Below, one piece after another: positions 56,592-64,000 of a DNA stretch of 64,000 nucleotides. The notes below the pieces were generated by a model. The model saw only the letters and a program-made list of their open reading frames with translations, was not told where the DNA came from and searched no databases. Numbering within the stretch: position 1 is the stretch's first letter; each line of letters opens with the position of its first letter. Origin of the DNA: Chrysomallon squamiferum (taxonomy: Eukaryota; Mollusca; Gastropoda; Neomphalida; Peltospiridae); assembly GCA_012295275.1 (NCBI GenBank), contig CM022673.1, positions 15,773,810 to 15,837,809 on the forward strand. Reading direction: 5' to 3'. The position numbers and the translations under genes were made by a program.

Positions 56592-57543
56592 TATGTTTCA
56601 GTGTTCTACTATTTCCCAAAAGGAAGTAACATCGAAACGCAGACGGTGCAGTTTATTGAGAGTAAAGCCAACGTTGCCATGAAGTTGTGTAAGGAACAGA
56701 ACCTGATGGTTATTAGTCCGTTGCTGTTGTTTGCGCCGTGTCACAAACAGAACGAAGACGACGCGAAAGCCGCTCTAAAACAAGCTAGAGGTGTGTGTAA
56801 TTCAGATGTGAAATATTTTGTTCACTAAACTGAGTAACTTAAGTTCTGGGGGAGGATATGTGTGATTTTTAAAAAAAAAAATTTGGAGGGGCGGATTCTC
56901 AAAAGCATTTTATTTCTCACTGTATCAGTTGCAATGAATCGGAAATATTTTGATACCATTTCGAAAACTAGTTTCAAAGAGGTCATTGTTTTTAAGCTTA
57001 TTGTTAAAGTAGTCTTCTATTTTATTATTATAATTATTATTATCACAATTCTAAGAATAAAAGTGAACCTCTTAAATTATTATTCTGATCCTATCACATC
57101 TGATATATATGTAATGATGAAGATAATTTGGTGCCATTTCTATGTCATGTTTTCAACCTTTACTCAGTTTCTTTCAAATAATTATATTTCTTATTCTTTT
57201 GTTATCACTTAGTTAATTAGCTAGTTGTTTTTTTATATTATTATTCGTCAAAGATGGCGACGACGTCTTCCTCATTTTAATTGAACCCATCTACGACGAC
57301 AGAAGCAAGACAAAACCCGTGCACATCAGCGACGCGACGAAGGAAAGACTCGGAGCATTGGCTTCACTCGCCTACTCCGTGGACTGTCACTGTTTCATGG
57401 ACACTCCAGAAAACATGGTGACTCTTGGCGAAATTCGAACTTTCTTCAGACAGGACGATTGCGTAAAGTCAGCTGACCCCGATTCTACATTTTTAACTCT
57501 TGAAGTTCGAGATCCCTCAGATGCGTATGAAAGTTATGTGTGA
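53338..57543 (+). CDS. Protein with two copies of an unrecognised domain and proline-rich linker; disrupted frame in exon 3
   Basis: Five exons: 53338-53388 (ATG at 53361), 54968-55165, 55621-56309, 56602-56790 and 57254-57543, all joined in phase 1. Repeat 1 (about 10-160) and repeat 2 (about 306-464) share the order V-x-CFY/V-FYYF start, IDKHCALTLW/IESKANVAMK, LLIMLCPVA/PLLLFAPCH, an AA-L/AKAALKQARG helix, then DGPDIFLVLIK/DGDDVFLILIE opening the next exon. The alternating hydrophobic strands and helices suggest a Rossmann-like fold, but I do not recognise the family. The linker (about 160-300) is rich in Pro, Gln and Ser and repeats D-x-A-W-x3-R-P-V-A twice. The summed coding length is 1394 bp, one base short of a multiple of three; frame usage shifts near 55771-55787 in an A-rich run. 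This may be a sequencing error or a real pseudogenising change. Confidence 0.7.
53491..53551. repeat. (ATT)n array
   Basis: About 20 ATT units after short CATCAT runs, inside the first intron of the duplicated-domain gene. Confidence 0.94.
54747..54800. repeat. (TC)n microsatellite
   Basis: About 27 uninterrupted units in the same intron. Confidence 0.97.
54968..55165 (+). CDS. Duplicated-domain gene exon 2: repeat 1, first half
   Basis: Acceptor ACATTCAG, donor CGAG|GTATGA, phase 1 at both ends. Encodes PCFYELESPVVVRTMKFIDK, PLLIMLCPVAYNANNDAAAL and LDSVRG. Confidence 0.82.
55512..55567. repeat. (ATT)n array before a 3' splice site
   Basis: About 18 ATT units followed by TTTA units, ending about 35 bp before the acceptor of exon 3. 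Confidence 0.94.
55621..56309 (+). CDS. Duplicated-domain gene exon 3: repeat 1 second half and linker, frameshifted
   Basis: Acceptor ATATCTAG, donor GATG|GTATAC, phase 1 at both ends. The entry frame (DGPDIFLVLIKTVSD...) stops at 55824; a second frame opens after a TGA near 55769 and reads LQKFKTDNHNALHEIKK and the whole linker to the donor. The changeover lies at 55771-55787, around a five-A and a four-A run. A 51 bp intron from the GTAATC at 55823 would not restore the frame. Confidence 0.72.
56483..56590. repeat. (TTC)n(TTA)n array before a 3' splice site
   Basis: About 19 TTC units then about 16 TTA units end about 12 bp before the acceptor of exon 4. Confidence 0.95.
56602..56790 (+). 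CDS. Duplicated-domain gene exon 4: repeat 2, first half
   Basis: Acceptor ATGTTTCAG, donor AGAG|GTGTGT, phase 1 at both ends, 189 bp against 198 bp for exon 2. Encodes VFYYFPKGSN, SKANVAMKLC, ISPLLLFAPCHKQ and ALKQARG. Confidence 0.85.
57254..57543 (+). CDS. Duplicated-domain gene exon 5: repeat 2, second half
   Basis: Acceptor CGTCAAAG, entry phase 1, stop TGA at 57541-57543. Encodes DGDDVFLILIEPIYDD, ATKERLGALASLAYSVDCHC and ENMVTLGEIRTFFRQ. Confidence 0.87.
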
Positions 57544-57615
57544 TTAAAACAAAAAAAATGATTTCTGCAAGAAAAGCAAGGACAAAACAAAGACTGCTTT
57601 ATTCTTAATTGAAAG

Positions 57616-57634
57616 AATAAAAAAAAAGAATAAA
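57616..57634 (+). terminator. Polyadenylation signals of the duplicated-domain gene
   Basis: Two AATAAA motifs (57616-57621 and 57629-57634) lie 73-91 bp after the stop codon. Confidence 0.6.
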
Positions 57635-57893
57635 GTGTACTTATATTGGTAGGAACGAAATTAATGTATCCTAAAACAGTTTTCGTATATTTCCGATTAA
57701 TTTTATTATTATTATATTTATACCATCGCAAATAACATTGAGAATAAAATAACTGATATAACAGGCTTATATTTTTGTTTCCATGATGATGTCATTTCGT
57801 ATGTCGTTATAAATGCTAAAACAGATCCCTCGAGAAGTAACATAATACAAATTTGCAATCACTTCTTTCTTTCTGTCTTTTCATTATTCATTC

Positions 57894-57896
<3 letters not shown>

Positions 57897-57959
<63 letters not shown>

Positions 57960-57960
57960 T
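57897..57960. repeat. (ATT)n array
   Basis: About 20 uninterrupted units. Confidence 0.95.
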
Positions 57961-58079
57961 TATTACTTATACTGTTATCAAAGAAATGACGTCATTTCGT
58001 ATATAATTATAAATGTTTAAAAGATCCTTCAAGAAATGAAGATCCCTCTATTTAGTGATAATTTATTAAGATTATCAGA

Positions 58080-58119
<40 letters not shown>

Positions 58120-58264
58120 CGTTAGAATGATCTGACGTTTTAAACCATAGCCTCCATGAACTGTTCGACTTGTTATTATTATTGTCACATTATATTAAGG
58201 CGTTTAAAAAACCCATTAAAAAAACCTGTTATTTGGAATTGTATACATCAAAAACCAATTGTAG

Positions 58265-58474
58265 ATGCAGATCAGCTCGTCCACTCCTCACTTCTCCAAG
58301 CATCGCCTTAAATTCTTAGAAGTATATTGTGAGAGTCTGGAAATTGGTCTTACTGACCAACAGTTGGATAAGAATTTGAAGACCTTTCACAGTTTCACAC
58401 CACCTAATTTCATTAATACGTTACTAAAAGACCATGATGATATAGCAAGCATAAAAAAAAAAATTAATACATAA
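58265..58474 (+). CDS. Small open frame of unknown status
   Basis: 69 codons from ATG, preceded by AATTGTAG which could be an acceptor. The peptide has normal complexity (KHRLKFLEVYCESLEIGLTD and a helix-like end) but no recognised domain. It may be an exon, a repeat fragment or chance. Confidence 0.25.
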   Translation: MQISSSTPHFSKHRLKFLEVYCESLEIGLTDQQLDKNLKTFHSFTPPNFINTLLKDHDDIASIKKKINT

Positions 58475-58584
58475 ATGTTTTTTGTTGTTGTTGTCGTTTT
58501 TCATTATCAGCAACACCAAACTCATCATGATCGTCACTTTATCATAATTATCATCAGCAGCAGAATCAGCATCATTTTTTTAAT

Positions 58585-58605
58585 TTAATATTATTATTAT
58601 TATTC

Positions 58606-58653
<48 letters not shown>
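58585..58653. repeat. (ATT)n array
   Basis: About 22 units with one CTT interruption. Confidence 0.94.
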
Positions 58654-58655
<2 letters not shown>

Positions 58656-58982
58656 AACGCTTAAACTTGTTAAATATGCAAAATAAATAACAACGACTTT
58701 TCACTTTATATAATTTTATTCGAATATTTTGAAACAGCAATATGGAATAAATGACTTGAGATAGAAAGATTAGTCCTTACACAGAATAAACACAGCACAA
58801 ACTCTTGATAAAGTTAAAATGTTTTTCAGTTGGTAGTTTCGTACCAATGCCCTGTTCCAAGTATTTGAAGATAAATACCACTATTCAACTTTTTTAGAGA
58901 AAATATAATTTCAAGATTTTTAATTCAATTTTATTTTCTTTCTCATAGCAGTTAAAATGTTACATAAGAAACGTAGTACCCA

Positions 58983-59008
58983 TTTATTCTCTCAAAGCTG
59001 GATTTATT
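58983..59008 (-). terminator. Polyadenylation signals of the aerolysin-like gene
   Basis: Two AATAAA motifs on the minus strand (59003-59008 and 58983-58988), about 130-155 bp after the stop codon. Confidence 0.5.
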
Positions 59009-59138
59009 TAGTCTTTCAATCACGGATAGCGCACTGATATCACATCAATAAAATTAAAATTGTTTCCTATCCTTTCCTAATATTATTAAGAAATTTTACA
59101 ATTGTTTTTTTTTCTTCTTCTTTTTCTCGTTCTTCTCT

Positions 59139-59948
59139 CTAGAAAAGTCTGTTGCCTTGATATGGATGCTCTGGATTCATGTGCATGTTGTTGTCCATCG
59201 ACATTTGTGCCGATTTCACAACGACGTTTTGCGATACGCCGTAGCTAAATTCGATTTCGCCAGTAACCGGCCACACCACCGTCGCTCCGTCTATTTTAAC
59301 GTTGACAGGTATCTTCTGTCGTGAATCCCTCAAAACTGTGGCGATGTCGTTTTCAACAGTTCTCACCAGCTGGTTATTTTTAGCTTTTCGGATGTTGACG
59401 ATAACCTTCCCCTTCATTTTAACATCCATGTGAAACTTCGTTTTCAGTTTATCTTCGTTCACTTCTAGCTCAGCTATGGTGTGACGCTGCGCAGGCGCAC
59501 TGATCTTAGAGTCAACAGACCATGCCATTTTTTCTGCAATCGTTTTCTCATCCGTTGTATCCAAGCGAACTTCTTTCCCAAACTTCGCGGTCGCCGTCAA
59601 TACGCTGTGTGGCACCGCCAGTGATAGATCGAGACCGTAGCTGTTCGAGAAACCACTGACAACACGAGTCGTGCACGTGCAAACAGTTTCTCGTTCAGTT
59701 TTGAAACTGTGCTCCTGATTTTCCTCCGTTTCATTTTTATACGTCGTTTTAAAGATGACTTTTGTTTCAGGAATTTTGGGAGAGTCGTCAATTCTACAAG
59801 ATTCTACTGTAGATTTTACGTTGTCCCGTGCTATTTCCAAAACTGCATCTTCAAAATTCAGTCTTGTGAGCCTGTTTGTTGTTCTGACATATGTTGTCCA
59901 TGCCCAGTCCTTCACAACATTGTCGAGATCTGTTATTTGAGCAGACAT
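59139..59948 (-). CDS. Aerolysin/ETX-MTX2-like protein
   Basis: Intact single coding exon, 269 residues, stop TAG at 59139-59141. The start at 59948 is chosen because the open frame further upstream is only poly-Leu from an ATT array, and a TTTCAG acceptor lies six bases before the ATG, which places an intron in the 5' UTR. The C-terminal two thirds show the long alternating beta strands with many Thr, Ser, Lys and Glu that mark the aerolysin-type pore-forming fold, including the Gln/Phe/Thr-Glu-Arg strand, a Trp-x-Val-Asp turn and a Met-x-Gly-x-Val strand. There is no signal peptide, so it would be made in the cytosol. Animal members are reported in defence and digestion; the role here is not shown. 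Family assignment from pattern only. Confidence 0.75.
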   Translation of the reverse strand: MSAQITDLDNVVKDWAWTTYVRTTNRLTRLNFEDAVLEIARDNVKSTVESCRIDDSPKIPETKVIFKTTYKNETEENQEHSFKTERETVCTCTTRVVSGFSNSYGLDLSLAVPHSVLTATAKFGKEVRLDTTDEKTIAEKMAWSVDSKISAPAQRHTIAELEVNEDKLKTKFHMDVKMKGKVIVNIRKAKNNQLVRTVENDIATVLRDSRQKIPVNVKIDGATVVWPVTGEIEFSYGVSQNVVVKSAQMSMDNNMHMNPEHPYQGNRLF

Positions 59949-60010
59949 TTTGTACTGAAATAATAATAATAACAATAACAGTAACAACAACAACAACAAT
60001 AATATTAATA
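59949..60010 (-). promoter_or_regulatory. 3' splice site in the 5' UTR of the aerolysin-like gene
   Basis: On the minus strand a TTA-rich stretch with GTT units runs into TTATTATTTCAG, then TACAAA and the ATG. The 5' exon was not located with certainty; GTAAGC donors in the repeated blocks at 60507 and beyond are candidates. Confidence 0.55.
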
Positions 60011-60506
60011 ATAATAACAACAACGGCAATGAAATTAATACGAAGAACAAAAACTGAACAACCAGAACAGACGGAACAACATCACCACTACTACCACCAC
60101 CTGTAACAACAACAATAACAACAACAACAACAACACATTTTTTATCAAGAATAATGATTCGTTCATTTAATAAAACAATAGCAACTAGTAGTACTACTCT
60201 TACTACTACTATTACAACTACAACTACAGCTACAACATAAAAATAAAGTTCAAAATGACCTTCAAAATGTTTGCCAATCAGAACTGAACAAAATATTTGA
60301 TACAGACTGTCGATTTATCCGAAAAACTCGGGTGAGTTGTGGAAATTCGTTTTCCGGATCTTATATAGTAAATTCAGTTCTATAAATACACATAACATAA
60401 GGGAAATTCCAACTTAGGTAGTCTATTCATTATTGATTGCTGTGTCGTCCTATATTCGCGGTTAACCGTGGTTTGACAACTTTTTTCTTCTTCTCTTTCC
60501 AGATGC

Positions 60507-60556
60507 AATTATTACGGCTTACGAAGGAAAAACCCGTTTCTGTTGTCGGCTGTTGT
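60507..60556. repeat. Diverged third copy of the duplicated block
   Basis: AATTATTACGGCTTACG followed by AAAAACCCGTTTCTG matches ATTATTACAGCTTACGGC and AAAACCGTTTCTA at 62824-62853. Confidence 0.55.
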
Positions 60557-61137
60557 GAGTCGTAACCATACAACAGAACAAAAGACATTTATTGTTTGCA
60601 CGAGCTAAATAAATCCGGGGACTTTAGCCACGCCTATGTACTGGTACTGAGATTTATTATCTATCTTTTACATATCGCGTAACATAGTATTTAAACATTT
60701 TTATATATATATTATTTTATAAATTACAGAACAGCTGTTTGTAATATGAAAAAGCAGAAAAACAAACACATCCACAACAACAACAACAACAGCAATGATA
60801 ACTGATTTTTGTTTCTAATCTAGCTTCAGGTATCACAAGATGTATGCAATGTATACACTTTTAAAATATTAAAATAAGTCTTGTGATATCACAAACTATG
60901 TTACTGAAAGAAAAAAGAAAAGATAAAATGGAAAACGTGAGAGCGAGAGAACAATATTTAGTTGTGACCGATAAATAAAATAATTATCTGTATTCGTTTT
61001 TTATTTTGTTCTTAAAATTTTTAAATGTCTCATTAAATACTCAGTGAAATGCAACATATCAAATTCAAGTCAGCTAAATTAGTTCAGTATTCTGTCAAAA
61101 GACATGGAACATTGCCGTAAACCGACACCATTAAACA

Positions 61138-61465
61138 AACACACACACATACTCAGTCAGAGACAGACAAACAGAAACAGAACACACACACATATGCACA
61201 GAGACGCAGGCACACACTCAGACATACACACACACAAAAACGCATATACATACTCTCAGACACAAGCATACACACACACACAAACACAGACAGAAACACT
61301 CTCAGACACAAGCATACACAAACACAGAGACAGCATACACACACTCTCAGCACACACAACATTCTCAGGCACGAGCACAAAACACAAACACACTCAGACA
61401 CACAAGCACACACACACTCTCAGACACAAGCATACACACACACACAAACACACTCAGACACTCGG
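61138..61465. repeat. CACA/CAGACA-rich low-complexity region
   Basis: Imperfect repeats of ACACACA with CTCAGACACAAGCATAC recurring at about 61255, 61303 and 61419. The His/Thr-rich frame over it is an artefact. Confidence 0.85.
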
Positions 61466-61800
61466 ACCTATGTTTAGCCAAACTTGCCAGAAACTGCTTT
61501 TTACTTTTGGTCACACCATTACGAATGTATCTATTTACTTATATAAGCAACGTGTTACATTCTACAGACACAAAACATATTATATTTAAAAATTTAAATT
61601 AAACAGACGTAAATAATGCAGAATTTGCATATAAGCATATAGGTATCTCATTAATTCAATATCTGGGTTTTTTCTTTTCTTTTCGTTGTGTTTCTTTGTT
61701 TTTCTTTCTTTTCTTTTTCTTCTTCTTTTTCTTTTTCTTTTATAAAATTAAAATTATAAAAATAATAAACAAAAACAACAAACAAAATCAATAAATAAAA

Positions 61801-61945
61801 TTCCCGATTCTATTATTAAAGCTTACGGCAAAAAAACCATTTCTATTTTCTTCGATTATCTGCATGATCCAGACCACCCGATTCTTAACAACGCCTACCT
61901 GTACATTTACAGACAAACAGAGTGACACAGAGAGTAATTCATACA
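61801..61945 (+). pseudogene. Copy A of the possible exon, frameshifted
   Basis: Nearly identical to 62821-62966 but with a one-base deletion in the A-run and a changed acceptor. If the copy B frame is real, this one is broken. Confidence 0.3.
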
Positions 61946-62059
61946 CACTTTCTATTTTAAAAGTGATGTTCATAATATCAATTTTCTTCTTTTTATTCTT
62001 CTTTTATTTTCATCTTACTTTTTTTTTTTTTTTTTTTTTTTTAATTTGTTAACTTATTA

Positions 62060-62095
<36 letters not shown>

Positions 62096-62491
62096 CATTG
62101 TTGTTATTGTTTCTGCATTTGCTGTTATGTTATTATTGCTGTAGTTTTTTGGTTTGGTTTCTGTTTTTGTTGTGGGTTTTTGTGTTTTTTGAGGGGTGGC
62201 TTTGTTGTTTTTGTTTGGTTTTTGTTATTGTTTCTTGTTTATTGGTTTTTTTAAATTTTATTCATTTATTCATTTATTTATCCATTCATTCATTCATCCA
62301 TACATCTATCATTCATTCCTTCCTTCAGTCGCATAATAAATGTAATTTGTAATAATTCCTAGGTGAAGAAAAAGTGCTGAATAAAGTCATTTAAATAAAA
62401 ATAAAATAATAATAACTGATTACACACATATGATAATTTATTTAAATATATCGGATTTATTATGTGATCTTTTTCTTGTTTTGACACACTC

Positions 62492-62492
<1 letters not shown>

Positions 62493-62531
<39 letters not shown>
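62493..62531. repeat. (CA)n microsatellite
   Basis: About 18 units inside copy A of the segmental duplication; absent or replaced in copy B. Confidence 0.94.
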
Positions 62532-62536
<5 letters not shown>

Positions 62537-62809
62537 TATATCTCTTTTCAAATCATAATATTATATTTAGGCATTACACACATCTGTTAATAATCTTTTA
62601 TTTTTCTACCAACTTGGGAATTACCGAAAAATAATAATAATGTAAATAAACCAGAATTTGCATATAAGCATATAGGTATCTTATTAATTCAATATCTGTT
62701 TGTTTGTTGTTGGTTTTTATTTTATTTTATTTTTTATTTTTTTATTTTATAAAATTAAAATTATAATAATAATAAACAACAACAACAAAACAAAACCAAT
62801 AAATAAAAA

Positions 62810-62936
62810 ATTCCCGATTCTATTATTACAGCTTACGGCAAAAAAAACCGTTTCTATTTTCTTCGATTATCTGCATGATCCAGATGACCCGATTCTTAAC
62901 CGCGCCTACCTGTACATTTACAGACAAACAGCGTGA
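62810..62936 (+). CDS. Possible small terminal exon in copy B
   Basis: After a good acceptor (TATTATTACAG) the plus strand reads LTAKKTVSIFFDYLHDPDDP and ends YLYIYRQTA and TGA at 62936. Copy A has one A fewer in its A-run (7 against 8) and AAAG in place of ACAG, so it is frameshifted and lacks the acceptor. The same block read on the minus strand carries a GTAAGC donor, so it may instead be a non-coding first exon of the aerolysin-like gene. Confidence 0.3.
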
Positions 62937-63546
62937 CGCAGAGAGTAATTTATACATTGTGTTTCTGCATTTGCTGTTATGTTATTGTTGCTGTTGTTTT
63001 TTGGTTTGGTTTTTGTTTTTGTTGATGGGGGAGGTTTTGGGGGGAGGGTTTGTTGCTTTTTGTTTGGTTTTTGTTAATCTTTCTTGTTTATTGTGGGGTT
63101 TTTTTTAATTTTATTTATTTAATTTTTTATTTATTTATTTATTTATTTATTATTTTTTTTTTTTTGGTATATGTTTTTTATTTACTTATTTATTCATTTA
63201 TCCATTTATTTATGCATTAATTCACTCACTCATACATCCACCTATCATTCGTTCATTCATTCATCTGCATAGTTCAGGTGGAGAAATGTTTACATTTAGT
63301 CGTGCAAGCAACAATTTGCGACTTTACGGTCTGGTGGAGGTTTATGTTCAAACGACCTAACACTTATCATCTACATATTAAATATCTTATTTAGGCCACT
63401 CATAGTAATAGTTCTTTCTTTGCTGCGCGTGCATAACAGTGATATTTATTGAACAGACGGAATTACACTGCACAAACACAAAAATACTGATATAAATATC
63501 TATATATAAATTGAGTTTCAGATATAATCATCATTTCTCTCAGTAT

Positions 63547-63548
<2 letters not shown>

Positions 63549-63577
<29 letters not shown>
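63549..63577. repeat. (AAT)n array
   Basis: About ten AAT units, one of the few arrays with this orientation on the plus strand. Confidence 0.9.
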
Positions 63578-64000
63578 TCTCTGGATATATAGGCCAAACA
63601 TATCTTGATGTTTTCGATTGTTAGTCCGAAAGCAATCGAAAGTATCGTTACAGATAACAGAAAGTGTACATTAGCACAATGTTTTCATAGATGACGACAG
63701 TCGCATAATAAATGTCATTTGTAATAATTCCTAGCTGAAGAAAAGTATGTATATATATCTTTTCATATTATAATATTATATTTAGGCATTACACACATCT
63801 GTTAATAAACTTTTATATTTCTACCAGCTTGGGAATTACCGAAAAATAATAATATTGTAATGTCACTCGTCATATATATAAATAGAACTATTGTTATAAC
63901 ATCAGATTTATAAATAAGTGTGTGTGTGCGTGTGCGTGTGTGTGTGTGAAGAAATACAATTTATAGTTACATTCAGTAATAAAGATGATTAAATAAACCC

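Larger units (their letters stand above)
57544..59138. other. Convergent intergenic region
   Basis: 3' flanks of two convergent genes. Contains ATT arrays at 57897-57960, 58086-58118 and 58585-58653, and a 69-codon open frame at 58265-58474 listed separately. Confidence 0.7.
60011..61619. other. Upstream region of the aerolysin-like gene
   Basis: AT-rich, with AAC/ACA trinucleotide tracts (60070-60140), one copy of a repeated block (60507-60556) and a CACA/CAGA-rich region at 61138-61465. No further gene is supported. Confidence 0.6.
61615..63860. repeat. Tandem segmental duplication, unit about 1.0-1.2 kb
   Basis: Copy A (about 61615-62641) and copy B (about 62647-63860) share in order: GAATTTGCATATAAGCATAT, an AAATTAAAATTATAA tract, a highly similar block of about 150 bp (61786-61945 and 62806-62966), TTGTTTTTGG-rich sequence, TTTA/ATTC arrays, GTCGCATAATAAATGT, and CATTACACACATCTGTTAAT. 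The block of 150 bp is better preserved than the flanks. Confidence 0.88.

Noticed and set aside
59949-60050. Poly-Leu signal peptide on the aerolysin-like protein
   Set aside because: The leucines come from an ATT/GTT array directly before a TTTCAG acceptor. The ATG at 59948 follows that acceptor.
61104-61589. 161-codon His/Thr-rich open frame
   Set aside because: It is CACA/CAGACA low-complexity sequence with no splice context.

Overview
The window looks like nuclear DNA of an invertebrate animal, most likely a mollusc and probably a gastropod. The reasons are small exons with GT..AG splice sites spread over many kilobases, AT-rich introns crowded with (ATT)n, (TTTA)n, (GA)n, (CA)n and (TACA)n arrays, tRNA-derived SINE fragments, and gene families typical of lophotrochozoan genomes (F5/8 type C plus fucolectin-type domains, aerolysin-type proteins). 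The phylum assignment is inference from gene style. There are no bacterial operons, no rRNA and no convincing functional tRNA gene.

Layout. (1) 1-7979: no convincing exon; microsatellites, one SINE fragment and tandem duplications. (2) 7980-38909, plus strand: the 3' part of a large gene, ten exons joined in a single consistent frame (518 residues), giving two F5/8 type C (discoidin) domains, a short Cys linker and a C-terminal FTP/fucolectin-type domain; the 5' end with the signal peptide was not found. Its introns (up to 8.7 kb) hold decayed tandem repeats, SINEs and foldback sequences. (3) 38910-46641: 3' flank with an eight-unit minisatellite, then microsatellite-rich spacer. (4) 46642-50942, plus: a seven-exon alpha/beta-hydrolase-fold protein (375 residues), probably a DUF1057-type family member. 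(5) 53338-57543, plus: a five-exon gene for a protein with two copies of a domain I do not recognise, joined by a proline-rich linker; a one-base disruption lies in an A-run in exon 3. (6) 59139-59948, minus: a single-coding-exon aerolysin/ETX-MTX2-like protein of 269 residues, convergent with gene 5, with an intron in its 5' UTR. (7) 60000-64000: a roughly 1.1 kb tandem duplication whose core block occurs a third time next to gene 6.

How the genes relate. A lectin-like secreted or surface protein, a pore-forming-type protein and an unassigned duplicated-domain protein lie in one window, which would fit an invertebrate defence neighbourhood. Nothing in the sequence proves a functional link; they are separate transcription units. 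The best candidate for something undescribed is the duplicated-domain gene at 53338-57543, with its intronic remnant of the first exon and its repeated D-x-A-W-x3-R-P-V-A linker motif. A second general pattern is that ATT and TTTA arrays sit directly against 3' splice sites and follow the sense strand of each gene.
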